From Bacteroidota bacterium (GTDB lineage: Bacteria; Bacteroidota; Bacteroidia; Chitinophagales; Saprospiraceae), in assembly GCA_018222965.1 (NCBI GenBank), contig JAAEZH010000001.1, forward strand, positions 183,166-222,666: a stretch of DNA of 39,501 nucleotides, in the 5' to 3' direction. Below are positions 7,371-16,076 of this stretch, piece after piece. A model generated the notes under the pieces. The model made no database searches, had not been told where the DNA came from, and saw only the letters and a list, made by a program, of their open reading frames with translations. The number at the start of each line of letters is the position of its first letter. Position 1 is the first letter of the stretch. Both the position numbers and the translations under genes were made by a program.

Positions 7371-10169
7371 TTATTTAAACAGATCGTACTTCAATCCGAG
7401 GTTAAAACGGGCATTGTAATATTCCATTTGCATGGTTCTTTCGGGCACCCCCTGAAAATACCGCAGCGGTTGATTGGTAATATTATTCACTTCCGCAAAA
7501 ATCCGAAACTGAGGAGTAAAAGCATAAGAAGCATTGAAATCCAAAAACAATTGCTCGTCGTAATAACGGTCATAAAAATCATCATCCGCCAACTCGTCGA
7601 TATAGGCATCGCTGTAGTTCAAAGATGCCCGAAGCACCAGTTTGCTGGTTTCAAAACTCAGGGAAGCATTAAACATATTTGGTGAAGTACCCGGCAGATC
7701 TACATTTTCTCGTAATTCTCCGTCGCCATTACGCACGCCTTCTGCATTGGAAGTCAGGTGTGTATAGTTTAGGTAAACACCGAGTCCTTTCCAGATTCCG
7801 GGCAGAAAATCCAGCTGCCGCTGAAAAGACAATTCAAAGCCAAGCAAATCGGCATTTCCACCATTTTGGGGCTGAAATAGATCGTAACCACTTGCTTCGT
7901 CTTCGCTCTGCAAAACATAGATGAAGTCATCAATCTGCTTGTAGAAAACCCCGCCGGAGATCAAACCCACAGAAGTAAAATAATGATCTGCCATCAAATC
8001 GAAGTTCATCGAGGTAGTCGGATCTAATTCCGGATTACCGGCAAAAATCTCTTCATCTTCGTCTACCTGATTGCGGTAAGGTACCAGGTCGTAATAGTTT
8101 GGTCGTGCCAAAGTATTGGTCCAGGCTGCCCGAATGATGGTACGATCTGCCAAAGCATAACGCAAGTGCAGACCGGGCAAAATATTGGCGTAAGATTCGG
8201 TGTTGGTAATCGTAGTGATTAACTCTTCCCCGTCCAGTACTTCATTTCCTGTATATTCAATGGAAGTACCTTCATACCGAACACCAGCCAGGAAGGAAAG
8301 GTCTTTGGTGATTTCCTGGGTCCACATAATATAAGCTGCCATCACATCTTCTGATGCATCGTAGTTTTCCGGCAGGTATTCATCGGCCACTTCTTCTTTT
8401 TCAAAAAGGCTTTTGTCTTCCAGGTCCAGATTCCCCAGATAGGTTTCAGTTGTAAAAATCCCGGCATCGTATTTGTCTCCAGGCAGGAAGTTCTCTTTAG
8501 AATAATCAGCTGTTTCAACATCATCGAGGCTCTCAAATCCGGAAACAGGACTGTATTCGAAGAAATTGTTGTCCCGCAATTTAGATTTGAGACGCAGCCG
8601 TCCGCCAACTTTGATCTGACCGCTACGCGATCCCAGGAGGGTTGGGTAAGAAAGATCCAGCTTAGCGTTCATATCTTCCTCCTCGGTATACTGTTCCTCT
8701 TCGGTGATTTCACCAAGTTCCCAGTTTGCTCCAGCAAGATCAGCAGGATTTGCAGCCTGGACCAGCGGAAAGCGGGTGTTGGAAAAATCGGTATCCAGGC
8801 CAACAGCCTCGGCCAATCCGAATTCGATGTAGCGCTCGTTCGGACGGTGCTCGGAAGCCCGGGAATAAGAAGCCATCCAATCCATTTTTAATCGGCCAAA
8901 AAGATGATCGCCGGTTATGGAGCCATTAATCACTCGCTGATCTTCCAACCGACGGTTCTGATTCCGGCTGTTGTTGATACCGGCTTTGGTCTGGCGAACA
9001 GAGCCGCCTTCCCATCCGGTGATCGTTTCCGTACCGTCGGTAAATACCGGCTCGAGATCTTCATAGGTGAGTGCAAAACGGTTTTCCCGATCATCCCGCC
9101 AATTGTACATCCCCCGAAGGATAATGGTGTTGTTGTCGTCCAGTTTAAAATCCAGTGATGCCTGCAAGGACCGGCGAATACGGTCAACCAGATAGGTGCG
9201 AATATCCTGCTCCGCGAGGTAAGGATCTACTTCGATGTCTTCGCCACTCAGCGGGCTTTCAACTTCGCGTTCCCACTCGCCTTCTACATTGTCGGAACCG
9301 AAGCGATGTTGGTTTACAGAGGCAGCTACCAAAAAGCCAATGCGGTCGTTGGCAAAACGGTCGCCTACAATGAGGCCTCCCGTCCAAATCGGTTTTTGGG
9401 TGAGCAGATTTAATCCGCTCGCTCCGGTAACTGACAAGCGGAATCCGTTGGGAGCCGCTCGCGTAATCAGGTTTACAGATCCGCCGATGGCATCCCCATC
9501 CATATCGGGGGTTACTGCCTTATTCACCTCAATGGCCTGAATCATATCGGAAGGAATCAGGTCCATTTGGATGTTCCGGTTATCTCCTTCCGCCGAAGGA
9601 ATCCGGTCTCCGTTGAGTGTTACTGAATTGAGTTGCGGGGCCAGCCCGCGCACAATGATATTCCGGGCTTCTCCCTGATCTCCCTGCATGGTGATGCCGG
9701 GAATCCGTTTCATGGCGTCCCCTATATTTGCATCCGGGAAGCGACCGATCTGATCGGCAGCCACGATGTTGGTGATGTTCATTAACTCTTTCTGGCGGTT
9801 GAGGGCTTTTGCCTGTCCTTTGAGACGATCCCCAAGCACCAAAACCTCGTCGCCGGTAATTACACCGGGTTCCAGTTGAAAATCGAGCACTTTATTTCTG
9901 GATGCTTCGATGGCAACACTTACGCTGACAGACTGATAGCCCAGGTAATTTACTTCGATGGTTTGCTCGCCAACGGGAATGTTGTACAGGATATAGGATC
10001 CGTCAGGCATTGTTACCGTTCCAATGTCCGTATTGGGTACAAAGATGGTAGCTCCGGGCAGGCCCAACCCGACCTCATCGGATATGGTTCCTCTTAATAC
10101 TCCGGTTTGTGCAGACAGGCTGCTCATCTGAAAAAAACACAATAAAAAGAATGGTAAAGTGAAGCGCAT
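7371..10169 (-). CDS. TonB-dependent receptor with CarboxypepD_reg-like domain
   Basis: The 932-residue outer-membrane receptor has a signal peptide ending at SLSAQ (about residue 21). A CarboxypepD_reg-like beta-sandwich follows (about 22-103; GVLRGTISDEVGLGLPGATI). The plug domain is at about 130-245 (GRFPDANIGDAMKRIPGI, NIIVRGLAPQLNSVTLNGDR, GGSVNLITR), and a 22-strand-type barrel runs to the C-terminus. This architecture is standard for Bacteroidota TonB-ExbBD-energised uptake. No SusD partner is adjacent, which argues against a classical polysaccharide-utilisation pair. The next gene downstream is a phytase, so phytate or inositol phosphates are the likely substrate (inference). Start ATG at 10169; a 269-bp gap separates it from the upstream gene and its terminator. 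Confidence 0.92.
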   Translation of the reverse strand: MRFTLPFFLLCFFQMSSLSAQTGVLRGTISDEVGLGLPGATIFVPNTDIGTVTMPDGSYILYNIPVGEQTIEVNYLGYQSVSVSVAIEASRNKVLDFQLEPGVITGDEVLVLGDRLKGQAKALNRQKELMNITNIVAADQIGRFPDANIGDAMKRIPGITMQGDQGEARNIIVRGLAPQLNSVTLNGDRIPSAEGDNRNIQMDLIPSDMIQAIEVNKAVTPDMDGDAIGGSVNLITRAAPNGFRLSVTGASGLNLLTQKPIWTGGLIVGDRFANDRIGFLVAASVNQHRFGSDNVEGEWEREVESPLSGEDIEVDPYLAEQDIRTYLVDRIRRSLQASLDFKLDDNNTIILRGMYNWRDDRENRFALTYEDLEPVFTDGTETITGWEGGSVRQTKAGINNSRNQNRRLEDQRVINGSITGDHLFGRLKMDWMASYSRASEHRPNERYIEFGLAEAVGLDTDFSNTRFPLVQAANPADLAGANWELGEITEEEQYTEEEDMNAKLDLSYPTLLGSRSGQIKVGGRLRLKSKLRDNNFFEYSPVSGFESLDDVETADYSKENFLPGDKYDAGIFTTETYLGNLDLEDKSLFEKEEVADEYLPENYDASEDVMAAYIMWTQEITKDLSFLAGVRYEGTSIEYTGNEVLDGEELITTITNTESYANILPGLHLRYALADRTIIRAAWTNTLARPNYYDLVPYRNQVDEDEEIFAGNPELDPTTSMNFDLMADHYFTSVGLISGGVFYKQIDDFIYVLQSEDEASGYDLFQPQNGGNADLLGFELSFQRQLDFLPGIWKGLGVYLNYTHLTSNAEGVRNGDGELRENVDLPGTSPNMFNASLSFETSKLVLRASLNYSDAYIDELADDDFYDRYYDEQLFLDFNASYAFTPQFRIFAEVNNITNQPLRYFQGVPERTMQMEYYNARFNLGLKYDLFK

Positions 10170-10341
10170 GGCCTTTTGTTTGTTTTGATCACGCCAAGGT
10201 AAGGCCGGCCTCTATTGGAATTTTATTTCGGCAATTAAGTCTTTTTTAAATTATTGTAAAGGATATGTAAGGTTCAGCGGGAAGGAAGCAATGCAACAAA
10301 CAAAGTCGACCGGGACAATTTATCGATGGTTTTTTTTGGCT

Positions 10342-10350
10342 TTCGCCGAA
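10342..10350. repeat. TTCGCCGAA palindromic motif in intergenic DNA
   Basis: This copy is embedded in a longer imperfect palindrome (GGCTTTCGCCGAAAGGCC, 10339-10356) preceded by a T run. It lies between the dioxygenase terminator and the TonB-dependent receptor gene, in the receptor's upstream region. Confidence 0.6.
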
Positions 10351-10378
10351 AGGCCAAACAGGCTATTGTAAGCTTCCC

Positions 10379-10414
10379 AAAAAAAGAGGAAATTCCCCTC
10401 AAAATGAAGGGAAT
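10379..10414 (-). terminator. Intrinsic terminator after dioxygenase-like gene
   Basis: On the minus strand a 10-bp stem (ATTCCCTTCA with TGAGGGGAAT, one G-T pair; arms 10405-10414 and 10392-10401, 3-nt loop) is followed by TTCCTC and seven T. It starts about 25 bp past the stop of the T9SS dioxygenase gene. Confidence 0.8.
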
Positions 10415-10438
10415 ATTCGGCCAGTTCACATAAGGAGC

Positions 10439-11452
10439 TTATTTCGCTGCCGTCATCATCTTTGGCATTCTGAATGTTCCATCCGTAGTGATTGCTTCCA
10501 ACTGATACACCAGGCTTTTCGCCGAAAGGCCAAGCGCACTAAAAGGCACCTCAAAAACATAGGCTCCCGGGGTCAGCTTTTGATCAATCACATTGGCAAG
10601 ACGCTTGCCGGAAAGGTCCCACAAACTGAGCACATAATGGCCCGGCTGTTTTACGGTTACCGGTATACTTGTCTGGCTGCGGAATGGATTTGGGAAATTC
10701 TGCCCAAGATCAAATGCTTTCGCCGTTTCTTTTTCAATGTGTCCCAGACTGGTGGCTACTCCATTGCCCTCTACCGTTACTTCCAGAAAAGAAGAATAGC
10801 CCCCGGTATCCGGATTTTCATCCAGGGTGGCCAATTGAAACGCATGCCCATCGGCAAAGATGTTGTCTGTGTCAAACGTTTTGGGATCCTCCCCCTTGGT
10901 ATACAGGTCGGGATAATCCAGGTAAATGGCATTCTTGGTATCAATGTCAAAAGTGAGTTGAGACACCGCAGAATACATAGAGTTGACAAAAACCTGAAAA
11001 TGAATATGGCAGATGCGCCCGGGATACCAGCCCGGCAGAATGGTGATAAATTCTACTTCCCCGGAGGCATTGGTGATTTGATAGCCCCGCAAATAGGTCA
11101 GTCCTTCCTGGTTGGGATTGTTGTTGCCATTATAGCCCGAATAATACCCGTCTTTATTGCAATGCCATATATTAACCCGGAGGTTTTCCATCGGCAGGCA
11201 GTTCTCCAGCCCGATGATCTTCATGCGCAGATTGAGCTGTACGCCTTCTTCTTCCTCCCGAACATCCTGTCGAAAGAAGAAGGTGTTTTCCGTTAGGTCA
11301 AGGGGGAACGGTCCGGGAGTCTCCGCAGGAATTAACACGCAACCACCCGGCGGGTTTCCGAACTTGTTGTTTTTTGCGGCTTTCGCCGAAAAGGGAAGGC
11401 TTGCTCCTACGCCGGCAATTCCGAGTGTTTTGAGAAAGGTCTTTCGGTTCAT
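10439..11452 (-). CDS. Secreted intradiol ring-cleavage dioxygenase-like protein, T9SS type A tail
   Basis: The 337-residue protein starts at ATG 11452 (MNRKTFLKTLG), giving an export signal; the frame extends 14 codons further up. Residues about 37-235 match the protocatechuate/catechol intradiol dioxygenase fold: NIWHCNKDGYYSGY, LRGYQITNASGEVEF and ILPGWYPGRICHIHF. All four non-haem Fe(III) ligands appear present (Tyr104, Tyr143, His149, His151), so activity on a catechol-type or lignin-like aromatic is plausible. Residues about 255-337 form a T9SS type A sorting domain (NFPNPF...). Most characterised intradiol enzymes are cytoplasmic; the signal and T9SS tail place this one outside the cell. 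Real substrate unknown. It appears monocistronic, with its own terminator. Confidence 0.85.
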   Translation of the reverse strand: MNRKTFLKTLGIAGVGASLPFSAKAAKNNKFGNPPGGCVLIPAETPGPFPLDLTENTFFFRQDVREEEEGVQLNLRMKIIGLENCLPMENLRVNIWHCNKDGYYSGYNGNNNPNQEGLTYLRGYQITNASGEVEFITILPGWYPGRICHIHFQVFVNSMYSAVSQLTFDIDTKNAIYLDYPDLYTKGEDPKTFDTDNIFADGHAFQLATLDENPDTGGYSSFLEVTVEGNGVATSLGHIEKETAKAFDLGQNFPNPFRSQTSIPVTVKQPGHYVLSLWDLSGKRLANVIDQKLTPGAYVFEVPFSALGLSAKSLVYQLEAITTDGTFRMPKMMTAAK

Positions 11453-11576
11453 ATTAGGTTTATTTTCATGTTCAGTGATGAACAAATTACTCAATTATTA
11501 ACACCTTTACGGAGATAACAGCAATTCTGACGTTGGTTGGGCCATAATCTACTTTCTTATTTTTACAATCTCCCTT

Positions 11577-11607
11577 TTTGCCCGATTGCTTCTTATTGTT
11601 ATATTTA
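11577..11607 (+). promoter_or_regulatory. Candidate Bacteroidota promoter for kinase/GH3 operon
   Basis: TTTG ending at 11580, a 19-bp spacer, then TATATTTA at 11600-11607 fits the Bacteroidota -33/-7 consensus (TTG-N19-21-TAnnTTTG), with only the last base off. Transcription would start near 11613, about 37 bp before the ATG at 11650. Confidence 0.55.
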
Positions 11608-11649
11608 CACTAATGACCCCGACTCAAACAGCCATAACCAGTATTGCCG

Positions 11650-12624
11650 ATGAACTTTAACATTGCCGTTTTGGGGCCTATACCACGCGATCACATCATC
11701 ACACATCGCGGAGAAGTTATTCAGAAGTACGGATGCATCACACATCCGGTCGCAGCACTTGCCAAACTCTGCAATGAAGAATCGGTAATTTATCCTGTCT
11801 CACACATTCGCAAAATTGACGAAGCGCCTGTTCGGGCCTTACTAGATTCCTTCCAGGGGGTTGACCAACAATACGTGAGTGCCAAAAAAGATCAGGGCGC
11901 TGTAATCCGGCTTCAGTTTGTCGATCAAAACAAAAGAAACGAGCGCCAGCTGGCCTTCATGCCTCCAATCCTGCCCGAAGATGTAGAATCTTTGATGCAT
12001 TGCGATGCTTTCGTTTTTGTACCTATTACTGACCATGAGGTTAGCCTCGACACCTTGCGGTACATCAAGAAAAACTCCGACGGACTGATTATTTTTGATG
12101 CACACGGCCCTACAACCTGTATGGGTGCCAACGGCATCCGGCATCTTAAGTTTTGGGTCGAAAGAGACCAGTGGCTCCCTTATATTGACATCCTGAAAAT
12201 GAATTTTGAGGAATCAGCCTGTTGCTGGTACAAAAGCGAATACGCAGGTGAAGAACTCAACGACGATCCGGAACCCAATATGGAAGACCTGCCAAAACTG
12301 GCTGCTCATTGCCTGAATAAAGGAGTTAAATCAGTGGTAATCACCACCGATGAAAACGGATGTATGGCCTATTTTATGAAGAATGGTCAGATGCAGGAGG
12401 AGTTTGTACCTTCTGTAAAAGTCGATGAGGTTATTGACACGACCGGTTGTGGCGACTCCTTTGCCGGCGGATTAGCTTTCGGTTGGCTGAAAGATCAGGA
12501 CTACATAAGTGCCGCACAATTTGCCAATGCCGTAGGGGCTCAACGCACCCAGGGCAAGACCTTCGAAGTATTTAAATCGCTGGAAGAAACTGAGAATATG
12601 ATCCGCAAGGGTCGAATTCGTTAG
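11650..12624 (+). CDS. PfkB family carbohydrate kinase
   Basis: The 324-residue protein starts at ATG 11650; a TTG two codons upstream is less likely. It has the ribokinase/PfkB fold: N-terminal strand NFNIAVLGPIPRD and the C-terminal signature DTTGCGDSFAGG (residues 263-274). Asp269 is the predicted catalytic base, and Cys267 stands where many members have Ala. PfkB enzymes phosphorylate sugars or nucleosides with ATP. The gene lies 42 bp upstream of a GH3 beta-glucosidase on the same strand, so the substrate is probably a sugar released from a beta-glucoside (inference). The specific sugar cannot be read from sequence. A good promoter candidate lies upstream. Confidence 0.85.
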   Translation: MNFNIAVLGPIPRDHIITHRGEVIQKYGCITHPVAALAKLCNEESVIYPVSHIRKIDEAPVRALLDSFQGVDQQYVSAKKDQGAVIRLQFVDQNKRNERQLAFMPPILPEDVESLMHCDAFVFVPITDHEVSLDTLRYIKKNSDGLIIFDAHGPTTCMGANGIRHLKFWVERDQWLPYIDILKMNFEESACCWYKSEYAGEELNDDPEPNMEDLPKLAAHCLNKGVKSVVITTDENGCMAYFMKNGQMQEEFVPSVKVDEVIDTTGCGDSFAGGLAFGWLKDQDYISAAQFANAVGAQRTQGKTFEVFKSLEETENMIRKGRIR

Positions 12625-12666
12625 CACCCACCCGGCATTCCAATATCACTAATTTTCAGAACGATT

Positions 12667-14967
12667 ATGGGAACAAGAACACGCATCCTATCTTTAATTC
12701 TTGGACTATTATTTGTTGGTTGTATGGACGACGCAAACAAGACGCCAAATCCTGAAAAAGCGGCTGAAGAAGCCATTAACAAACAAGTAGCAGAAATCAT
12801 GTCTGGTCTTACCCTGGATGACAAAGTCGGTGAAATGACTCAGTTTGCCATCGACATGTTATCAGTAGGCGAGCCTTACGACCTGGAAAAGCCGCATCAA
12901 CTTGATCCGGAGAAATTGCAAAAAGTACTGGTCGATCTCAAAGTAGGCTCCATTCTGAATGTAGGCGGTTATGCTTACACCCGTGAGCACTGGCACGAGA
13001 TCATGACTACCATTAAAGAGTATACAGATAAAAAGGAAAGTAAAATTCCGGTGCTTTATGGGATTGATGCCATTCACGGAACCAATTATACCATTGGCGC
13101 AACTTTATATCCGCAGCAGGCGGGACTAGCCGCCACCTGGAACCCCCAACTGGTAGAAGAACTTGGCAAGATCACGGCTTATGAAACCCGGGCTTCTTAC
13201 ATCCCCTGGACTTTCTCCCCGGTTTGCGACCTCGGCAGAGATGCGCGTTGGCCCCGCCTTTGGGAAGGGTTTGGAGAAGACCCTTTGCTTGCTTCTGATA
13301 TGGCAGTAGCACTGGTCAATGGATTTCAGGGCGAAGACCCGTCCGATAAATATCAGGTAGCAGCCTGCCTGAAACATTACCTGGGGTATTCCCGTCCGCT
13401 AACCGGGATGGACCGTACCCAGGCATGGATTCCGGAACGCCAATTGCGCGAATACTTCCTGCCCTCTTTTAAAGCAGCTGTAGATGCCGGCGCCCTGACC
13501 ATTATGATCAATTCGGGTGACATGAATGGCATTCCGACACACATCGACAAATATGTGCTAACGGACATCCTTCGCGGCGAACTTGGATTTAAAGGCCTCG
13601 CTGTAACTGACTGGGAAGACATTAAGTACCTGTTTACCCGCCACCGCGTAGCCAAAGACCACAAAGAAGCGATCGCTATGGCAATCAATGCCGGAGTGGA
13701 CATGAGCATGGTACCCAACGATATTGAATTCCCAACTCTACTAAAAGAATGTGTGGAAGAAGGACTCGTTCCAATGTCCCGCATCAACGAATCTGTAGAG
13801 CGTATCCTGCGTGTCAAAGTGCAGTTGGGATTATTTGAAGAGATGTTTCACGATCCGGCCGATTATCCCGACTTCAATTCTGAAGAATTTGAAAACCTGG
13901 CTTACCTCGGGGCAGTGGAAAGCCTTGTTTTAGCCAAAAACGAGGACAATGCCCTGCCACTATCCAGGGAAAGCAACATTTTGGTTACCGGGCCGACGGC
14001 CAACTCCATGATTCCGCTCAATGGCGGATGGACCTTTACCTGGCAGGGCAATGAAGAGCAATATTTTGCGGAAGACGATATGACCATTCTGGAAGCATTA
14101 CAGGAAAAGTTGGGCGATAAGCGGGTTCGTTATGTAGAAGGAACCACTTATGATGAAGCCGTAAACATTCAGGCGGCAACAACTGCAGCCCGTTCAGCGG
14201 ATGCGGTGGTCGTTTGCATCGGGGAGTTTTCCTACACAGAATATGTAGGCAATCTCAACGACCTCAACCTGCCCCAGGCACAACAGGAGTTGGTTAAAGC
14301 AGTAGCGGCCGCTGGAAAACCAGTCATTTTGGTCGTTACCGAAGGACGCCCCAGAATTATCCGGGACATTGAAGGACTGGCCGATGGCGTACTCTTGAGC
14401 CTTTACCCGGGCAATCAGGGTGGCAAAGCCATTGCATCTGTCTTGTTTGGTGATGAGAATCCAAGTGGTAAACTTCCCTACACTTATCCGCAGGCGGCAA
14501 ATGCGCTTATCCCTTACGACTATCGGGGTACAGACAAGTACAGCATCGATATTGAAGAACAGGGACTGGCTCCTCAATATCCTTTTGGGCACGGACTCAG
14601 CTACACGAGCTTTGAGTATGGGGATATCAGCCTTTCGGCGGATAGCCTTTCGGCGAATGGCGAAATTACAGTAAGTATTGACGTGACCAATACCGGATCC
14701 CGAGGCGGCAAGGAAGTTGTACAGCTTTACACCGCAGATTTGGTTGCTTCCATCGCTCCTTCTGTGCGTCGACTAAGAGGATTTGAAAAAGTGCAACTCA
14801 AGCCGGGTGAATCCAAAACAGTAAGCTTTAGCCTGACCCCGCGTGATCTTGCATTCGTCGGAAGACAAAACAAATGGCAAACAGAACCGGGTCAATTTGA
14901 GGTGTATATAGCCGATAAAAGTGCTACATTTGACTTTAAGTCAGAAAATTTGATCTTTTTCAAATAA
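12667..14967 (+). CDS. Glycoside hydrolase family 3 beta-glucosidase, lipoprotein
   Basis: The 766-residue protein has a lipoprotein signal with lipobox LFVGC (Cys19). The GH3 catalytic barrel spans about 40-380: VLYGIDAIHG, FSPVCDLGRDARWPR, CLKHYLGYS, and GLAVTDWED, where Asp315 is the predicted nucleophile. The C-terminal alpha/beta sandwich is at about 410-640 and a fibronectin-III-like domain at about 660-755 (NTGSRGGKEVVQLY). Length and order match periplasmic BglX-type enzymes that release glucose from beta-linked oligosaccharides. It is the second gene of a two-gene unit with the PfkB kinase and is followed by a strong terminator. The linkage specificity is not determinable here. Confidence 0.92.
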   Translation: MGTRTRILSLILGLLFVGCMDDANKTPNPEKAAEEAINKQVAEIMSGLTLDDKVGEMTQFAIDMLSVGEPYDLEKPHQLDPEKLQKVLVDLKVGSILNVGGYAYTREHWHEIMTTIKEYTDKKESKIPVLYGIDAIHGTNYTIGATLYPQQAGLAATWNPQLVEELGKITAYETRASYIPWTFSPVCDLGRDARWPRLWEGFGEDPLLASDMAVALVNGFQGEDPSDKYQVAACLKHYLGYSRPLTGMDRTQAWIPERQLREYFLPSFKAAVDAGALTIMINSGDMNGIPTHIDKYVLTDILRGELGFKGLAVTDWEDIKYLFTRHRVAKDHKEAIAMAINAGVDMSMVPNDIEFPTLLKECVEEGLVPMSRINESVERILRVKVQLGLFEEMFHDPADYPDFNSEEFENLAYLGAVESLVLAKNEDNALPLSRESNILVTGPTANSMIPLNGGWTFTWQGNEEQYFAEDDMTILEALQEKLGDKRVRYVEGTTYDEAVNIQAATTAARSADAVVVCIGEFSYTEYVGNLNDLNLPQAQQELVKAVAAAGKPVILVVTEGRPRIIRDIEGLADGVLLSLYPGNQGGKAIASVLFGDENPSGKLPYTYPQAANALIPYDYRGTDKYSIDIEEQGLAPQYPFGHGLSYTSFEYGDISLSADSLSANGEITVSIDVTNTGSRGGKEVVQLYTADLVASIAPSVRRLRGFEKVQLKPGESKTVSFSLTPRDLAFVGRQNKWQTEPGQFEVYIADKSATFDFKSENLIFFK
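14649..14657. repeat. TTCGGCGAA motif inside GH3 gene, with a tandem near-copy
   Basis: An exact motif copy at 14649-14657 is preceded by CCTTTCGGCGGA at 14632-14642, giving the encoded near-repeat SLSADSLSANG. Both lie in the linker before the fibronectin-III-like domain. Confidence 0.6.
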
Positions 14968-15015
14968 AAGATGTTTAAGATACCGGAAGGAAAGAATCAA
15001 CTAACCTTCCTTTCG

Positions 15016-15052
15016 AAAGTCTCGGCGCTCTGCGTCGGGGCTTTCTTATTTT
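15016..15052 (+). terminator. Strong intrinsic terminator after GH3 gene
   Basis: A 13-bp stem (arms 15016-15028 and 15032-15044, three G-T pairs, TCT loop) is followed by CTTATTTT. A weaker GGAAGG/CCTTCC hairpin (14985-15010) precedes it. It ends the kinase/GH3 operon. Confidence 0.85.
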
Positions 15053-15094
15053 GGGCCATGCTTATGGAGAAATTCAAGCCGTTTATCTACAATT

Positions 15095-15125
15095 TTGAAG
15101 AATCCCGGAAGAGATTAGTAGTTTG
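15095..15125 (+). promoter_or_regulatory. Possible promoter for ABC transporter operon
   Basis: TTG at 15095-15097, 21 bp, then TAGTTTG at 15119-15125 resembles the Bacteroidota promoter, but the -7 box is one base short of TAnnTTTG. It lies between the GH3 terminator and the ATP-binding subunit gene, about 24 bp before its ATG. Confidence 0.35.
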
Positions 15126-15149
15126 GACCTGAATTAATCCAAACACCCT

Positions 15150-16040
15150 ATGTCTGTTCTTCGAATAGATCAGCTCACAAAAAACTACGGCGCTATTCGG
15201 GCTGTGGATCATTTAAGCCTAACGGTAGAAGCTGGCAACATTTACGGTATTCTAGGTCCAAACGGCAGTGGCAAAACCACTACCCTGGGTATGATTCTGG
15301 GAATTACCCATCCCGACTCCGGGAGCTTTTCCTGGTTTGACAGTCCGGATCCGCATAGCGCCCGACGCCGAATTGGTGCCCTTTTAGAGACTCCCAACTT
15401 CTATCCGTATCTCAATGCGGTAGACAATCTTAAAATTGTGGCTGCCATTAAAGGGCGAGGGGAAGAAGCTATTGAAGAACACCTTCGGCTGGTGCGCCTG
15501 CACGAGCGCAGACACTCCAAGTTTAAAACCTATTCGCTGGGTATGAAACAAAGGCTTGCCATTGCGGGAGCCCTGGTAGGTGATCCCGATGTTTTGATCT
15601 TTGACGAGCCCACCAACGGCCTTGATCCGGAAGGAATTGCAGAAGTACGAGAGACCCTAATGAAAATTGCCGCTCGGGGTAAAACGGTCATTATGGCAAG
15701 CCATATACTGGATGAAGTAGAGAAAATCTGCTCCCACGTAGCGATCATTAAAAGAGGCAAATTGCTGGCAACCGGAACCGTCGGAGCCATCCTCTCCAAT
15801 AATGTAACGGTAGAGATTGGGGCCGCCGACATCCAGGCTCTAAAAAGGCTTATACAGGAAGAAGAAGAATTACACTTCGTTTCCGAATCAGGCGACCGAT
15901 TGATTCTGGATGCAGAAGCAGGTTTTTCAGCCGAAAGAATCAATGAAGTAGCCTTTAAACAGGGGATTATACTAACCCACCTGTCGGTAAAACAACGCAG
16001 TCTGGAATCCGAATTCCTGGAAATAACCCGACAAAATTAA
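15150..16040 (+). CDS. ABC transporter ATP-binding subunit (ABC-2 / BcrA type)
   Basis: The 296-residue protein has Walker A GPNGSGKTT (36-44), signature YSLGMKQR (128-135), Walker B VLIFDEPTNGLDP (148-160; Asp152, Glu153) and the switch His in ASHILDE. The 70-residue C-terminal extension is typical of the bacitracin/lantibiotic-exporter-like subfamily (BcrA, CcmA-like). It would energise export or membrane-component handling with the membrane subunit encoded 36 bp downstream. No two-component system is adjacent to suggest the substrate, so the cargo is unknown. Confidence 0.93.
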   Translation: MSVLRIDQLTKNYGAIRAVDHLSLTVEAGNIYGILGPNGSGKTTTLGMILGITHPDSGSFSWFDSPDPHSARRRIGALLETPNFYPYLNAVDNLKIVAAIKGRGEEAIEEHLRLVRLHERRHSKFKTYSLGMKQRLAIAGALVGDPDVLIFDEPTNGLDPEGIAEVRETLMKIAARGKTVIMASHILDEVEKICSHVAIIKRGKLLATGTVGAILSNNVTVEIGAADIQALKRLIQEEEELHFVSESGDRLILDAEAGFSAERINEVAFKQGIILTHLSVKQRSLESEFLEITRQN

Positions 16041-16076
16041 GCCTCCTCCAAATCTGCTTCCTTCAATCCGAATAAA

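Noticed and set aside
7371-10169. SusC of a polysaccharide-utilisation locus
   Set aside because: No SusD gene follows; the next gene is a phytase, and the GH3 enzyme is in a separate divergent unit with its own promoter candidate.
10580-11296. A 238-codon plus-strand ORF
   Set aside because: It is antisense to the intradiol-dioxygenase gene, whose catalytic motifs and T9SS domain are unambiguous.
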